A stretch of DNA of 64,000 nucleotides from Megalonaias nervosa (taxonomy: Eukaryota; Mollusca; Bivalvia; Unionida; Unionidae). A program made the position numbers and the translations under genes. Each line of letters starts with the position of its first letter. Position 1 is the first letter of the stretch. The stretch is from NCBI GenBank assembly GCA_016617855.1, contig JAECUM010006793.1, positions 1 to 64,000 of the forward strand, in the 5' to 3' direction. Positions 1-12,252 of this stretch are shown piece after piece. Under the pieces are notes generated by a model, which saw only the letters and a program-made list of their open reading frames with translations, had not been told where the DNA came from and made no database searches.

Positions 1-3000
1 TTTATCAAAGATACACGCAATTGAAAAAGATAGAATTGATATAATTTTTGAAAATACATATTTCGACAGTGAAATTTCCGAACCATATTTAACAGCTAAA
101 TCGAGAAAAATATTAACTGGAACAAATGTTTCCTCAGTCGCTGATGAAAAACACCAAGAAATAAATTTTAAAAAATTGGAGGAATTTACTGCATCAGGAT
201 CGGGTTGGAAATTTGAGATGATAAAAGAAGTTTTTTTCCATACAATGAAATATGACGTACTTCGCGGTAGTTCTTATGTTGATCTTCCTAAAAGAATTAT
301 AAACAAAAAATGTATAAACGTCAAAAATGATGATAACGAATGCTATCGTTGGGCAATTTTCTGCGAAACATCCTCAAGGTGATCACTCGGACGGAGTTGA
401 CAAATATTTGCCGTACAAAAACGAGCTAGATTTTAGTGGGATAATTTTTCCGGTAGCAGAAAATCAAATACCAAAATTTGAAAAACAAAATAATATTTCA
501 GTAAATGTTTTCGGACTAGATGAAAAAGAAAACGTTTACCCCAGATATATTTCAGCAACTGCTACACAAAAGACAATAAATTTATTATTTTATAAAGGAC
601 ATTATTGCTGGATAAAAAACTTTAACGGACTAGTTGGCAGACAATATAATAAAAATAAAAATAAGAAATATTTCTGTTACAGTTGTTTACAAGGTTTTTC
701 TAAAGATGAAAAACTGCAAGAGCATCTCAAATACTGTGTCAACGTTCAAAGAATAACCATGCCAGGAGGAAAAGAAAAAGTATTAAAATTTAAAAATTAT
801 AATCATAAGCTAAGTATCCCGTTTGTTATTTATGCTGATTTTGAGTGTCTACTTGTTCCTGTGGCCGGCTCAGAAAATAATCCGAATAAATCAAGTACAA
901 GAAAAATACAACAACATATTCCTTGTGGAGCAGCCTATAAAGTAGTTTGTTGCGCTAACGATAATTTTTCAACTCCATTAAAGTTATACAGATTTAAAAA
1001 TTGCGAATCTGAAAGTCCGGCTGTATGGTTACTAAACAATTTAATAAATGAAGTTAAAATTTTCAACACATTATTCAAAACAGCTCCAATAAAAATAACA
1101 TCCAAACAAGAACTTGATTTTGATAATGCAGTTAATTGTCATATCTGTGAGAAGTTTCTGTCTAAACAAAAAGTGCGTCATCACTGCCATTTAACCGGCC
1201 AATATCGCAGAGCAGCTCATAACAATTGCAATTTAAAATTTCATGCGCCAGATTTTATTCCTGTAGTTTTACATAACTTTCGTGGCTATGACAGTCATAT
1301 CATTGTAGAAGCTTTTGGCGATGAGGAAATTAAATCTAAATTAAAATTAAATAACATAATAAAATGTATCCCAAACGATTTTGAAAAGTATATGTCTGTT
1401 ACTCTTGACAAATTACGTTTCATTGACAGCCTGCAATTTATGGCAACACCATTGGATGAGCTTGTAAAAGGTTGCAGCAATTTCAGTAATCTAAAAAGTT
1501 GCTTTGGTGAAAACTACGTCAAGCTGACACAAAAGGTGTTTTTCCGTATGAGCATCTCGACGACTGGAGCAGATCTGATGAAACTTCTCTCCCTGATAAA
1601 GATAAATTTTACTCGCAGTTAAAAAATGAAAATACTACAGATGATGAGTACAAATATGCACAAGATATTTGAAATAAATTTAGCTGTAGAACATTTGGCG
1701 ATTAACATGATATATATTTGAAAACAGATGTTTTATTACTGGCAGATGTTTTCGAGGGTTTTCGTCGAGTTAGTCATAAAAATTATGGGCTAGACCCCTG
1801 CTGGTATTATTCCGCTCCAGGACTATCGTGGGATGCCCTGCTAAAAACAAGCAAAATAGAATTGGATCTCCTGACAGATGTTGATATGTTTAATTTTATA
1901 TAGAAAGGTATCAGAGGCGGAATTAGCGTTACAACAAAAGATATGAGGAGGCTAATAATAAATATCTAAAAAATTATGATAAAAATTTATCATCAAATTA
2001 TATTATTTATCTAGACACCGTCAATTTAAATGGGTATCCAATGTCAGAGCCGATGCCGTGCAGTGGATTTCATTGGATAACTACAGATGAATTTCTTAAA
2101 GAAACTGGAAAAAAATCTTCCAGATGATATCGGTCATTTTGTTGAAGTTGATCTCGATTATCCTAGTTCGTTACATGATCTATATAACGACTACCCATTT
2201 TGCGCAGAGTCTATGATGATCGATTACAGTTTATTATCACCTGAACAAGGGGCAATGACAACAGCAAAAAATTCGATTGTTAATAAGCTAGTTCCTAATT
2301 TGTTAAATAAAAGAAATTACGTGATGCATTACAAAAATTTAAAACAAGCGGTAGATGCTGGACTGATTCTAAGAAAAGTTCATCGCGTGTTAAAATTTAA
2401 TCAGTCGAGGTGGATGGCAGATTATATTGATTTAAATACGAAACGTCGTGCTAGTGCTTAAACTGAATTTGAGAAAAACTTTTTCAAGTTAAAGAACAAT
2501 TCTGTATTCGGTAAGTCGATGGAAAATATTAGAAAACTAGTAAATATTGAGATTGTAAACGATATAATCGCAGAAATAAATTAGTTAACGATGACGGTTT
2601 TGTCAACATGAAAATATTTAATGAAAATCTTGTTGCAGTACAACGAAGAAAGACAAATTTAAAGTTAAATAAACCGATTTATGTTGGTGCAGCTGTACTT
2701 AATATATCAAAGTGGCTGATGTACGATTTTCACTATCATTTTACCAAAAAGCAGTGGCCAGATTCGGAGTTGCTTTTTACTGATACAGATTCGCTAGTTT
2801 ATAATATAAAATGTGAGGATGTCTACCAATATATTTATAAATATCGTGACCTAGTTGATTTATCGGATTATCCAAAAAGTAGCGGATTTCATGATGATGC
2901 AAATAAAAAAGATGTTGGCAAGATGAAGATGAGTTTATGTTTGTGTCAGTTAAGAAATTGTCGGACTAAGAAGTAAAATGTAAGCTGTAGTTTTAGATGA

Positions 3001-3238
3001 CAATAAACTGACAAAAATAGCAAAAGGCATTCCTCGTGGGTATGTGAAAAATGTATGAAATTTGATGATTTTAAAGCAGCGCTAAACAGCTGCACTAATT
3101 TTATTAAAACAAATGTTATTAGAACAAATCATCACAAACTTGAAACAGCTACAATTATAAAACGTGGACTAAGTAATTTTGACGATAAGAGATACTGTGA
3201 GGATGGAATTAATACACCAGCTATTTGGGCATTATGCT
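1..3238 (+). pseudogene. Protein-primed family B DNA polymerase (Polinton pPolB), decayed, 5' end outside window
   Basis: Replicative DNA polymerase of a Polinton/Maverick element. Seen in order: a C2H2-like finger (CYSC...H...C, about 675-745), exonuclease I motif YADFEC (about 829), a CHIC...HCHLTGQYR zinc motif (1138-1215), exonuclease III region KTDVLLLADVFE (1720-1755), the WYYSAPGLSWDALLK signature (1800-1850), a motif A-like region (2010-2080), motif B NNSVFGK (about 2492) and motif C FTDTDSL (about 2778-2800), then the C-terminal DDKRYCEDGINT block (3180-3215). The frame changes or stops at least six times, so it is dead. It is closely similar to the polymerase of the inner element at 22571-25584, so a related element extends off the left edge. 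It is the only copy here that keeps motif C. Confidence 0.9.
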
Positions 3239-3240
3239 AG

Positions 3241-4370
3241 TACTGGTGACATATTTAATTAATTTGTCTAATATTTTCTTTCAAACTCTATGCTAAAAAA
3301 TGTGACTTTGAACATCATTAAACGTGTATAGAAGTTAAGAATTCAACGTATTTGTTCATTAATGGTTTATTTTAAAAGAACGTTCGAATTAGGTTTATAC
3401 TCAAGCTAGTATACACAGGGCATAATAAAATAAAATGGTATTCGTCTTTAATATCATGGCTGGCACAGAGCATGCAATATCTTTCACTTCTATCTATTAT
3501 TTTGCTTCCATATCTCCCAGTTTCATTTCCCAGATTATAGGAAGTACGCTCGTAGTTTTGTCAGAGCTGATCGATGTTTATTGTTACGCAAGTATTTGAA
3601 AGAATCTTCGAATCCGAAGTCGATTTTTACATGTTTATATGTATAGATAGTTTGTTAGAACTTTGTAATTTATTATTCCAGTTTGATTGATACATCTGTA
3701 ACCTTTGTTTAAAAATTCGAATAAACTTACAGAATCAGGACACATCCACACTTCACCAAGACCAAATATGTTTCAAGTCTCTTTAGTAGTATAACCAAAT
3801 GTAATGCTATTATTGAATTCATTCTCAGAATATAACTGTAATATGCAGTGCGCAATATATTTAACTAACTTAACTAGCCTTAAATATCAGAGCCTGTCTT
3901 AGGAGAAAAAGGTCCTGCATGAGCCGAATGTGGACTTACTATAGTAAGTATAATAATCCGTCTTAATCTGTATTGCGTTCAGAATATGAAATTTGGAAAG
4001 TGAAGTACCAGTATGCAGAGTGGTGCTGATTGTGTAAATTAAACAAGAACAGATACAAGAATTATCGCATTTTTTGTTCAACAGCAACAACAACAAATCT
4101 TTTTTTTTTTTTAAAATGCACTAAAAAATTATATATAAAAAGAAAATTCAAATATTTTCAAATATCTCATCTTTTTACAAATAATATTTTTTTAAAAACG
4201 CCTATTCTATACTTTTATATTTTGAAAAGTGATAACGATTTTAATTCTTTTCCAAATAAGTAATAAGATTACTATTTGTATTTTTGAAATATTGATAAGA
4301 TATTATATTTCAAAAATTAATACGGGTTGCACTTATTTAAAAGTGATTAGATGGTTTTTACATATTTTCA
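3241..4370. other. AT-rich non-coding stretch
   Basis: No coding region, RNA gene or clear repeat is visible. It separates the polymerase remnant from the reverse transcriptase fragment; it may hold the decayed end of the left Polinton, but I see no TIR tip. Confidence 0.4.
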
Positions 4371-4373
4371 AAA

Positions 4374-5398
4374 ATGGTATACAGACGGTTCAAGAAGGCA
4401 GTTGACAGGATATGGCATGCAGCCTTGTGGGCGAACATGAGACTGTACAACATCAATGCCAATCTCATCACAGTAATAGAGCACCTCTATGACAAGGCCA
4501 CCAGCGCAGTATACTTCAACGGCAGCATAGGGGACTGGTTCAGAACGACAGTCGGAGTCAGACAAGGCTGTCTGCTCTTTCCCACACTATTCAACAGCTT
4601 TCTGGAGAGAATCATGGCTGATGCACTTGAAAAGCATGAAGGGTTAGTCAGCATCGGAGGCAGAACAGTCACCAACTTATGTTTTGCCGACGACATTGAT
4701 GGACTAGCAGGAAATGAGCAAGAAGTAGCTAGCTTAGTAGAGAGCCTCGACAAAACCTCTGCAGCCTACGGTATGGAAATCAGTACAGAGAAGACCAAAC
4801 TGATGACCAACAACACCAAGGGCATCAGTACTGACATCAGGGTCCAAGGTACGAAGCTAGAAACAGTCCACAGCTTCAAGTACTTGGAGACAATTGTAAC
4901 AGATGAAGGATCGAAGCCTGAAGTACTCTCCAGGATTGCGCAGACAACAGCAGCGCTGACAAAACTGAAGCCCATCTGGAACGACAAGAACATCGCATTC
5001 AGTTCAAAGGTCAGACTGATGCACTCACTGCTGATCTTCATATTTCTCTACACCTGTGAATCGTGGATCATAACAGTTGACTTAGAGAAAAGGATACAGG
5101 CCACAGAGATGAGATGCTTCCGAAAAATCCTCGGCGTCTCTTACAAAGACCGTGTCACCAATGAAGAAATACGGCAATGGATCAGACAAGCCATTGGGCC
5201 TCACGAAGACCTCCTGATCAAAGTGACAAAACGTAAACTGCAGTGGTATGAGCATGTCTCACGATCATCAGGACTTGCCAAGACAATCCTGCAAGGCACT
5301 GTACAAGGAAGAAGAAAGAGAGGCAGGCAGAGAAAGTGATAGGAGACAACATTCGAGAGTGGACAGGCTTGACATTTAGCGACTCATTGAGAAGGTGA
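4374..5398 (+). pseudogene. RTE-type non-LTR retrotransposon reverse transcriptase, 5'-truncated
   Basis: Reverse transcriptase part of a LINE of the RTE-like group common in molluscs and corals. Visible are a palm motif A remnant (FKKAVDRIWHAALW), the VRQGC motif (about residues 60-66), the catalytic FADD box (about residues 108-112) and the long C-terminal domain ending in the basic run RRKRGRQRK. At 5337 a stop follows; the family's usual ending (DNIREWTG) continues in another frame to 5398, so there is a late frameshift. Endonuclease and N-terminal RT are absent, which is the usual 5' truncation of LINE insertions. Motif A has Val where Phe is usual. Inactive. Confidence 0.85.
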
Positions 5399-5797
5399 TT
5401 AGTCTATATCATAAATTTAAAGTTAATTAATAAATGAAAGTAATATTGTGTGCAACATTTTAGTTTTGGGGAGGAAAAAAGAAGTAAAATCATTATGATT
5501 TTCTGGATACAGAATTACAAGAAAGTTTACGGTTTCAGTTTATATCCATCATTTGTTTGTTTGATAATTGTAAGATAGTATACTTTCCGGTATCTTTAAG
5601 TGATTAAAGATGTTAATAATTAATGTTGTTGTTTATAATCATACGTATTGTAAAGCAAGAAAAGAAAAGAATGTATATTAAGACAATTCTGCTACGATAG
5701 AATAGAACAAGTCTCGAAAACAGAAGGGACATAGTTCCATATATGCACCATCCAAAGAGAGCAGAGAGGAAAGAACCAAATTATGGTTGATGACCCA

Positions 5798-5800
<3 letters not shown>

Positions 5801-5842
<42 letters not shown>
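5801..5842. repeat. (GA)n microsatellite
   Basis: Uninterrupted GA dinucleotides for about 42 bp. Confidence 0.95.
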
Positions 5843-5843
<1 letters not shown>

Positions 5844-6669
5844 CGTCTCTAGCCTGTCACTAACGTTGAATTTGGAATGACCGGCAAGCAACCAGGTTAT
5901 GCAGGCATCACAGACAACTGAGTTCGACCGCTCACTCTATTTTATGATGAAATTTTTAATATCGGTATAAATAGAACGGCTAAATACAATTTGTAACGTT
6001 TTTGGTAATTATTTGCCAATAGAAGTGTATCCTTCAGGTGTCTTGTACATTTCGTGTTTGTTTAGTATAATTGATTCAGTTGCGAAATTTTACATACGGT
6101 GTCTCGTTATATATCTCTCCTCAGATCTCTGTTCACTCTGTCCATTGATATCATACTTTTATTATTCACTCGATCTGAGCTACAAACAGAGGTCGATAAC
6201 CTCTAGATAACTATAACCAAATGAAACAATGCTTAACGTTGATAAATCATTTTGAAAAAAGAAAAATTCATATATTCATATCTCATAACAAGACTTTTCA
6301 TTATCATTCACGATTATTTTGGACATGAATACTAAGCTATATGATATATTATTAAAAATTTGTATTAGCTCTTTAATCTTTCATAATTTGAACATTATTA
6401 GAAAACGTTGTATTTGGTAATAATCACAACTTATACAAACCAGTTTTCAATTAAATCATATTTTTATTGGATGTAGTAATAAACTTAATTCATCATTCAA
6501 TCTGCAAATATTAAAACCCTTAAATAAATGTATTTTCAGTGTTACATAATGCGGTTGTATCATTTTGATATTACAAATTAATTTTAAGTTTATAATGCTA
6601 TCTGGCTTTGTCTGTTCATTTATACATCTATAAGTAGTTTTAAGGAGATAATTGGGGTTAGAACAAAAT

Positions 6670-7065
6670 TTACATTAGCCCATAGGTTTACATGGGTGGT
6701 ACTGTGTAGTGCACAACAGGAAATCCTGTGTTAAAGTAGTCCAGAGGTCTGGATTAACATTGTGGCTAAAAGATAACGTTGTTAGAAGTGATCACCCTCA
6801 ATTGGAGTTACATGGTAAAATTGTTAGAGTTGATCTCATAAGTGTCACTCAGGGTACATACGGGAAATTCTGTATAAAATTTGTCCATAGGTTTTTCATT
6901 GGCGTGGTACTTGGGGGCATAATGCGAAATCCTGTTAAATTTTAACCTGACCATTCCAGTTGTGCCCTATATTTATGTTAGTTCCAGGGGCAAAGAGGAA
7001 TGAACATAAACTGTAGGTTTACATGAAATGGCACTTGAGGGCACAACGAGAATTGTGATGTTAAG
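6670..7065. repeat. Degenerate repeat, about three copies
   Basis: The phrase CATAGGTTTACATGGGTGGT followed by a GGGCACAAC-like segment and AAATCCTGT recurs at about 6677, 6883 and 7010 with substitutions. It is non-coding, of unknown origin. Confidence 0.5.
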
Positions 7066-7483
7066 AGTTTGATATAAATTCAACACGCTTCTTTACAATC
7101 CAACACATCACATATAATAGACTATCAGAACGCAAACGCCTACATAAAAACACCCTCTTTTTTTATTGCTTTCCAAACACGTACCCCTACAATTCGCACC
7201 CTCTTATTGAATGCTATCCAAACACAGACCCGTGCACTCCAGCAAGAAGAGAAGAAGCGTTTATACACATCCCCTCAAACATATCATCACACACAAGGGT
7301 GGGATGCGTTTATCGACACACTATTATACCCTCTCACACTTACAAACATATCAGACAAAACAGAGAATGGGTAAAAAGATGTTTACATTTTAGTTGTCAA
7401 TAATAAGCATACATAAACAAAATACACAAAACACATTTTTGGGGCAAATAAGATTAGTATCTCTCTTTAATACAGATCCGCGT

Positions 7484-7499
7484 GGCCCTGAAAAGGATT
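7484..7499 (-). terminator. Histone-type 3' stem-loop relic
   Basis: On the minus strand it reads AATCCTTTTCAGGGCC followed by AC. The 3' half TTTCAGGGCCAC matches metazoan histone mRNA stem-loops; the 5' half has decayed. The same 3' half occurs in both arms of the outer Polinton (11556-11571 and 46477-46492), so this is probably a relic of the same repeat family. Confidence 0.35.
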
Positions 7500-7792
7500 G
7501 CTCTCTTTTGTTAACCAAAGGCGGTTAACATAAGTGGCTCGCTTCACTTGCCTTTTTTATACTTCGCAACAAGTGGGTCCATATAGTAAAATCCGCTTCA
7601 CCCTTGTCTCTACATATAAATTACTCTTATCGATGTGTCTGTGATCCTGTTAATGGCCAATTTTATCTTCTTCTCTTACACTCTGAGCTAACACAAATTG
7701 TTTTGGATTGTATGTGTATGGAATATTTATATGGTGTGAGATTTATGAGATTAGATGTGGTTTTATTTTCTTCCCTTTATCGTTGGTCTGAT

Positions 7793-7819
7793 AGTGTGTG
7801 TGTGTGTGTGTGTGTGTTT

Positions 7820-7862
<43 letters not shown>
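7793..7862. repeat. (GT)n followed by (AG)n microsatellite
   Basis: GT dinucleotides (about 7795-7817), a short T run, then AG dinucleotides to 7862. Confidence 0.95.
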
Positions 7863-7866
<4 letters not shown>

Positions 7867-8439
7867 CATTTTCTTTTCTTACAATGAAGCTAATCCATGG
7901 CGGTATGGATAGTGCATAGATGGGGTGGGGGTGGGATTGTATGTTTGTAAGATTTCATTTTCTCTCGTACTCTGAGCTAACATAAGGCGTTTTGGATTGT
8001 GTGTGTGTGGGATGTTGGATAGTATAGATGGTGTCATGGATAGTATTTTTGTGGTGTAACTGATAGTATATTTTGTGAGATTTCATCTCTTTCTCTTGCA
8101 TTCTAAGTTATCACAAGCCGATTTGGATAGTGGGGGGTTGGATGGTATTGATGGTGCAATGGATATTATTTTTTTATGGAGTAATGGATAATAGGTTTGT
8201 GAGATTAAATGTAGTTTGTTTTCAACCCCTTCCGTTTGGTCTGTGTGTGTGTGTGTGTGTGCGTGTGCGTGTGTTTGTCTGTGTGTGTCTAATTTGACAA
8301 TTCAAACGTAAACCCGTTACCATTCGCCTTCACCTTTGACCTTATAAACCCTTTTGACCCTATAAACCCTTTTTGAGTCATAGACTCCACCGCATATTAA
8401 CCATATGGTCCGTTTAACATATAATTTCCCATACTTACC

Positions 8440-8700
8440 TAGACTAGCACGTATTGAGGTCAACTCGAACACTGTTGCTAAGTTACCACCCAACTGAGGT
8501 CAGCCATTTGTAACACTGCAACGTTCTGAGGCTGTAAATATATACTAGAGTTTTTCCATAAGACTTGCCTACGAGTCGAAGCTATAAATAGATACTTGGG
8601 TTTTTTCACTATGATTTTCTACAAGATTAGGCTATAAATAGATACTAAGGTTTTTCCATAGAATTTTCCTACAAGATGATGCTATAAGAAGATACTTTCA
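8440..8700 (+). repeat. TATA-bearing tandem repeat, about 60 bp unit
   Basis: Successive units contain GCTATAAATAGATAC followed by a GGGTTTTTCCAT-like segment and CCTACAAG. The preceding sequence (CTTACCTAG...AACACTGTTGC) and the units are related, in direct orientation, to 46100-46370 in the right arm of the outer Polinton. The boxes look like core promoters, but I see no gene downstream here. Confidence 0.5.
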
Positions 8701-10656
8701 ATTCTCACTTACCTAGCAAAGATATAATATTAATATTCTACTATTGCCCAAACAATTTGTTGTCTTTGTGTTGTATAAGTATTTGTTTCTTTGTTTGTAT
8801 AAGTTTTGTTTGTCTCCATAAACCTTTTTATCCCTATAAATCCTTTCGCCCCCATAAATCCTTTTCTCCCTATAAACCCCAATTACGTACTGATGTTAAA
8901 TTCCCGTTTATCCCTATAATGCCATTCCCATGTTAAATTCCCACTTGTACCTATATTGTCATTTTGTCCCTATAGTGCCACATACCACAAATAGCGACAC
9001 TGCGATCTGGCAATTTACCCTCCACTTTTCGATATTATCCCTGCACTTACCAACTCGGAGGTCACGTCTGTGTGTTAAGATTAACGAAATAGACCCAAAC
9101 TCTTGGCTCCATTCCTTCATTTATTTTTATGGCTTGCTACGGTCATTTTAATATATGTTATTTAAACTAAGCCCAGTTCTTCGTAAACATAATGTGTTAA
9201 TGTGTTTTTGCATAAAGTAAAACTGACACCGTTTATTGGAGCACATCCCTTGTCGAATCTTCAATTTCGGAGGTGCATCGTTTTGCAATTTGTTATGCTC
9301 TTAAGTTTTGGGTAAGCAGTCCTCAAACCCACAATGCCTAAAGTGATCTGTTTTGAAAAACACCTGAATTTTAGTGAAGTTTGGATTAAAATCAGATCCC
9401 CACTGTCCTCTGTCAAGATCTGACAGCGACAGTTTAGGGGCCATGTTAAGGCGACCGATGCGTGCTGCTTAATTTTCATGCCATCACAGCAAGCCGCATG
9501 AGGAAAAGGCGCCTCGAATCCCCGCATCAGTTTTCCTCCGTGTAAGGCTGTAACCATTTGATACAAGCAGCGTACGTTTATTTATTTAAAATCTATGTCC
9601 ATGTTCCTATATTGTGCGCGTCGGTTCTTTAAACTAACGCCAAAACATGTGATTCGCGTCCGGTTAAAGTGTTCTAGTTGTGAATTTTCTTACTATGTAA
9701 TGGTTTATGTGTTTCGTATTTTGGGCATACTTGCAATTAGGAAAGATTTGACGAATCCTTTTGGCTTACAGTAGCCGTTGAATTTTGTGATCTCAATTGG
9801 GAGTCTCTATATTTGTAATTCTAAACCAATCCGGATCCTTTCAGGAGGAAACAAGTTTTCGTCTAAAGAGGGCTTTCTTGGGTCAGAATGAAAGCCCTAT
9901 TTAATAAATTGTGGTGGAGGGGGTGCTATACTGTGTGCAAGTACTAGATATTCTTTGTATATGTGTACTATACTGTGCCATGGATGAATTTGTTCCGGTG
10001 GGGAAGGGGTATGTTGATTTTGTGCTGGGATTTCTTGTCAGTACAATCAGGTCTTGTGTATTTATTTTATTATTTTGGGGTATCAGTCTCTTAACTCCTC
10101 TTTCTTCCCAATATCTTCTTTAGTCTTGCACTAAGAGTCGCTTACCTTCTGCTTCTTCTTTTTCTGCTCTTCTTTATTTCTACTTTCTCCACCATAACTG
10201 CTCTGTTTCCTGTGTTGTTCTTTTCTTCTTCTTTTCCTGATTTTCTTTATTTCTGATACTTTTCTGCCGTAATTTTGCCCTTTTTCTGCGCTGTTGTTGT
10301 CTTATGCTTCCTTCTTGATCTTGTTTATTTCTTCTCTTATCTGCCGAGTGGGGCCCCTTTTGCATTCTTGTTGCTTTTGTATTTCTTACCTGATTGATCA
10401 TTTGATTATTTAGCGTTATTTGTTTATTTTTATTGTGTTTGTTGCTTATATTATTTTTAGTTTTATTTGTCTTATTATGTTTTGTTTCCTTAAGATTTTA
10501 TTTGCATGTGTTTTTCGGAGTTTATCCTATATTAGATATATAATTTATTGTTTTGCTTATTTTATAATTTCCTCTGGTTCACTTAAAATTCATCATTCTC
10601 AATGGGCGTCTGGACTTTGTGTATGGAGTGGAATGAGGCTGATATCTTGTTAAAGG

Positions 10657-10659
<3 letters not shown>

Positions 10660-10703
<44 letters not shown>
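10660..10703. repeat. Poly(T) tract
   Basis: About 44 consecutive T. It could be the reverse-strand poly(A) tail of a retroposed sequence, but no retroelement body is recognisable beside it. Confidence 0.9.
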
Positions 10704-10708
<5 letters not shown>

Positions 10709-11266
10709 TGGATTTGTTTTTTAAACCAGCCACGGGTATTTATAGTCGTTGCTATAAAACAGTCTCTTAGGGCGTTAACTAAGTTTTATATTTATCTTCA
10801 GTGTTGTTATGGGTCTAAGTATTATGGGCTACCTACTGATATTACAGTTAATGAAACCAGCCACGGTCTTCATTTACTTGTTGCCAGGCCCGGCACGTAG
10901 TATTTTTCTTGTGTGTGCGATGAATGTTTGACGCCTTTCCAAACCTTTGTTTGGCGCCTTTCAGAAGGGTTGGCTCATATTATTCGGCGGCGCCTGTGTG
11001 CATCGCGCACTTCGCAGACGCAACCAGCCGGGTCTGTTTGTTGCTATAAAACAACCCCGTACGACGTTTATGGAACTATATCTTATGGGCCTAGTTTTTC
11101 TGTTCCACTCAGGTTAGTGTTTTAAGTTTGCCCTCTTTTTTCTATTGCATTTATAAATTCCACGATGTTATTATATGCCCTCCCTAGATTTTTGCTTTTG
11201 GCCTCAAGTAACTCATGGTATGTGCCTCGTTCTCCTATGTTGCTCTTTTTGGTTTGTAACTCTGCC

Positions 11267-11580
11267 AGTAGTGAATGGGGACGATATAGCAACAATAGGA
11301 ATTAGCATTACAAGACCTCCCTGGGACGATATGGCGACAAGATTTATAGCGACACTGTTAATTAGCATTACAAGACACACACACACCCGGGACGATATGG
11401 TGACAAAAGTTATAGCGACAAGGGGAATTAGCATTACAAGACCCCCTAAGCCACTATAGCGACAAAATGGACCATGGGCCACTATAGCGACAAGACAAAA
11501 GGTTGGGTTTTTGTTTAGGCAAGAGAGAAGAGATATCCTTTCGAGGTATATGAGTGGCCCTGAAAAAGTCCTTTGGGTTA
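11267..11580 (+). repeat. Left terminal inverted repeat of outer Polinton
   Basis: It is the inverse of 46465-46821. It starts AGTAGTGAA and contains about three tandem units of roughly 60 bp (GGGACGATATGGCGACAAG ... GAATTAGCATTACAAGAC). The inner part carries the histone-like stem-loop and the end of a minus-strand gene. Open frames through it on both strands come from the repeat and are not genes. Confidence 0.85.
11556..11571 (-). terminator. Histone-type 3' stem-loop, left arm of outer Polinton
   Basis: Minus strand GGACTTTTTCAGGGCC, then AC. It has a six-position stem with TTTC loop, with one mismatch and one wobble relative to the metazoan histone pattern. It lies about 12 bp after the stop codon of the minus-strand gene at 11583-12252, and a purine run (GAAAGGATA) follows about 15 bp later, as the U7-binding element would. 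Only the sequence match is seen; 3'-end processing is inference. Confidence 0.5.
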
Positions 11581-11582
11581 TT

Positions 11583-12252
11583 CTATTTTCTCCAGTTCTT
11601 CCACCATCTCCTCACTTTTTCTATGATTTCTTTCTTCTTCTTCTTTTCATGGTCTGGTATCCAGTCAGGATGTCCCATCGATCTAAATTTTTCCTGTACC
11701 TTGAGCCAGTTTTCGTTCAGTCTCTCAAAGTCCTCTTTTTCTTTGTTTTCTTTGTCCATTCTCTCCTTAGCCCAGGTTTCTTTTATTTTCTTCATCTCCT
11801 CTTCCAGCACCTTTCTCATCATTTCTTCCGCTTTCTTTAATTGGTCTAATCCCCGCGTGACAAAAGACCACTCTGTGAAATTCGCTATGCCTTGTGAAAA
11901 GTACCTCACTTTGATCACATCATCAAGGGCCTGCTTCAGTATTCCCACTCTAACATACTAAGGCTGGATGAAGCCTCTTAATTTTTCCACTTCCTCCTCT
12001 ATCATGCCTTTTACTAGATCCCTGGCTACTTTCAGGCTGGTCTTAGGTCACTTTCAACATCCTGACATTCTCTGTCTCATCAGGCTTCGGTATCAGGTTT
12101 TGCCTGACATGGTGTCAATTCAAGTAAGCTTCGTTCAGCTTGGCTAGTCTTGAATGCATCTTGATAGCTTGACGAGTCAACAATGGATGGCCAGACTCAA
12201 TCAATTAATCAACAAAGGATTTAAGTCGCATATGCTAACTAAGAGCTTTCAT
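11583..12252 (-). pseudogene. Unknown charged, coiled-coil protein of outer Polinton
   Basis: I do not recognise this protein. From an ATG at 12252 a minus-strand reading frame of about 220 codons can be followed, broken by several stops and at least one frameshift (near 12050). The last 121 codons (11948-11583) are open and very rich in Lys and Glu (for example KKAEEMMRKVLEEEMKK), consistent with a long helix, ending in KKKKKEIIEKVRRWWKNWRK. A similar Lys-rich stretch lies in the right arm at 46373-46470, so the gene end is part of the inverted repeat. It is directly followed by the histone-like stem-loop. Confidence 0.45.

Larger units (their letters stand above)
5399..11260. other. Intergenic stretch rich in simple and dispersed repeats
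   Basis: No open frame here has recognisable domains or coding character. It holds a (GA)n run, three copies of a dispersed repeat (6670-7065), (GT)n/(AG)n runs, a histone-3'-end-like half stem-loop (7484-7499), a TATA-bearing tandem repeat (8440-8700), a 44-bp T tract, and repeated GCTATAAAAC boxes at about 10752 and 11042. Some of this resembles the arms of the outer Polinton, so it may include remnants of another copy. Confidence 0.5.

Noticed and set aside
9261..9566. 101-codon minus-strand frame as a gene
   Set aside because: No recognisable domain, no neighbours, and no coding pattern beyond an open frame.
11175..11482. Open frames on both strands over the left outer TIR
   Set aside because: They arise from the tandem units of the TIR itself.
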